Source: Roseburia lenta (GTDB lineage: Bacteria; Bacillota; Clostridia; Lachnospirales; Lachnospiraceae). Taken from it: a stretch of 64,000 nucleotides of DNA. Made by a program: the position numbers and the translations under genes. A model generated the notes under the pieces. It saw only the letters and a program-made list of their open reading frames with translations. It had not been told where the DNA came from and did not search any database. Shown piece after piece: positions 62,931 through 64,000 of the stretch. The stretch is from positions 620,001 through 684,000 of the forward strand of contig NZ_JACOPG010000002.1 in assembly GCF_014287435.1 (NCBI RefSeq), written 5' to 3'. Within the stretch, counting starts at the first letter, position 1, and every line of letters starts with the position of its first letter.

Positions 62931-64000
62931 TCAATCTGTGAGTTCGCTATAAATTTCTAAGGTTTCTTTATCATCAAATCCATTTACATAATAATTTTTT
63001 TCATCAGCCGAAAAATTTATATAATACTTGTGTTGCGGATTTAAGAATAGTTCATAGTTTCCCTGATTTCTCACATGGAATTTTCCCTTTAAGAGATTAT
63101 CCATAGCGGTTCCATTGCTTTTTACCATAGATGGCAGTTCATCTACCAAAGATACATTGGAAATGGTATCTGTATCAATAGCATAGTTTTCAAAAATGTG
63201 TTCACAGTAAAGAGTGTCATCTTTTATGACAAGGTGGATTGGTGTAAATTCTTCCATGATCATAAAAATACTGATAAAAGGAATACTGAGCATTGCAATA
63301 ATAGAAAAGATTGTAAGCCCTTTTCCGAGACCTGTTGCCATATTTACGGAAGTTCCAATGCCGGCTCTCGTTTCTACTATGCTGCTTTTGTCCTTAGGAT
63401 TGTAGTAAAACAGTCCAAAGATCCATGCCTCGTCTTCGTTGGTCTTAAATGCCGGATCAAAAGAACTTGCATAACGTTTTTCAATATTTTTGAATTTTTT
63501 TCCTAATGGGATGATCAAGATCAAGAGGACAAGGGCATAAGCAATGGATCCAACAAGAAAAATACCTAGATGGATAGTATCGGATATAAGAGGCAAAAAG
63601 GTAATCAAAGTATAGACAAGGTTTAGCCAGACACAGGCTAACCAGAAATTTTTCCACACGTTTTTTTTGGATCTGGTGTAATTGATGTTGATGTCACTGT
63701 CATTGCAGATGACTTCCACCGGTCTACGATCCATCCAGAGAGCAATAATCCAGTACAATAAACTGATAGCCGCAATGATAAGAACCATAATCGTGCTGTC
63801 AAAATCTGTTTTTTCAGAGATAGCCGAAAATACAATGGAAAGGATAAAAACGAAAAAACTGAGAAAAGTCGGAAGGAAGAATGGCAAAAATCGTACCTTT
63901 CTGACATTTCCGGCATTTTTCATCTCTACATAAGATACTAAAATCTGATTTTCGTATAATTGATTTTCCTTTTTCCATTTCTTTAACTTTTTATTGGCTA
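62931..64000 (-). CDS. DUF5808-type polytopic membrane protein, cut by the window edge
   Basis: A leftward reading frame that is still open at base 64000, so the 5' end lies beyond the window. The visible part has at least 356 residues. The ATG at 63923 is internal: upstream in frame the text reads KLKKWKKENQLYENQILVSY. Several hydrophobic segments are seen (FLSFFVFILSIVFSAI, IAAISLLYWIIALW, NFWLACVWLNLVYTLITFLP). Near residue 170 of the visible part WIFGLFYYNPKDKSSIVE with GIGTSVN is the DUF5808 motif, and the C-terminus may contain a PH-like domain. No function is known. It is one of a class common in Lachnospiraceae. Confidence 0.7.
   Translation of the reverse strand, partial: ANKKLKKWKKENQLYENQILVSYVEMKNAGNVRKVRFLPFFLPTFLSFFVFILSIVFSAISEKTDFDSTIMVLIIAAISLLYWIIALWMDRRPVEVICNDSDININYTRSKKNVWKNFWLACVWLNLVYTLITFLPLISDTIHLGIFLVGSIAYALVLLILIIPLGKKFKNIEKRYASSFDPAFKTNEDEAWIFGLFYYNPKDKSSIVETRAGIGTSVNMATGLGKGLTIFSIIAMLSIPFISIFMIMEEFTPIHLVIKDDTLYCEHIFENYAIDTDTISNVSLVDELPSMVKSNGTAMDNLLKGKFHVRNQGNYELFLNPQHKYYINFSADEKNYYVNGFDDKETLEIYSELTD

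Overview
The window looks like a chromosomal segment of a spore-forming, probably motile, low-to-mid GC Firmicute of the Lachnospiraceae type (class Clostridia). The reasons are the Gram-positive replication-origin order rpmH-oriC-dnaA-dnaN-S4 protein-recF-gyrB-gyrA, with rnpA-yidD-yidC-jag-mnmE-mnmG-rsmG-parA-parB on the other side, the families DUF3881, DUF4446 and DUF951, the sporulation pair spmA/spmB, and strong AGGAGG ribosome-binding sites with sigma-A type promoters. Species cannot be told from the sequence alone.

Layout. Bases 1-818 hold repeats, hairpins and the first 26 or so codons of a broken AAA ATPase gene. From 819 to 7.5 kb lie small accessory genes: a HhH-GPD DNA glycosylase, an ATC-hydrolase family protein, an acetyltransferase, a MarR-controlled membrane/kinase fusion, and a probable operon (flavin oxidoreductase, zinc-type macrodomain, class M sirtuin) divergent from an HxlR regulator. 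From 7.5 to 19.4 kb come housekeeping genes: rpsF-ssb-rpsR, the initiator tRNA, spmA-spmB, and a block resembling the B. subtilis yaaO-to-yabC region (decarboxylase, guanylate-kinase-like protein, YaaR, holB, ricT, a tRNA/rRNA methyltransferase and rsmI). From 19.3 to 27.3 kb are an AbiE-like pair, a possible ArgR relative, a D,D-carboxypeptidase, trmB, a G3E GTPase, a MATE transporter and a Gfo/Idh oxidoreductase. From 27.4 to 40.4 kb are carbohydrate genes (araD-araB type pair; GH3 glucosidase, GPH transporter and AraC regulator), a GGDEF protein, an acidic membrane protein with FliM-like motifs, and a two-gene deletion scar at 35.0-35.4 kb.

From 40.6 kb to the end is the origin domain. Genes left of about 53.9 kb mostly read leftward and dnaA to gyrA read rightward, as expected for bidirectional replication from the rpmH-dnaA gap, which carries DnaA boxes. 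ParA and ParB act on two perfect parS sites just upstream of parA, interleaved with DnaA boxes. The last gene runs off the right edge.

No CRISPR array, rRNA operon, prophage or intact transposase was seen. The most unusual content is the HxlR/flavoprotein/macrodomain/sirtuin module, the AbiE-like pair whose nucleotidyltransferase partner appears to lack catalytic residues, the membrane-cytidylate-kinase fusion, the FliM-motif protein, and an origin-proximal alpha/beta hydrolase that lacks its catalytic residues.
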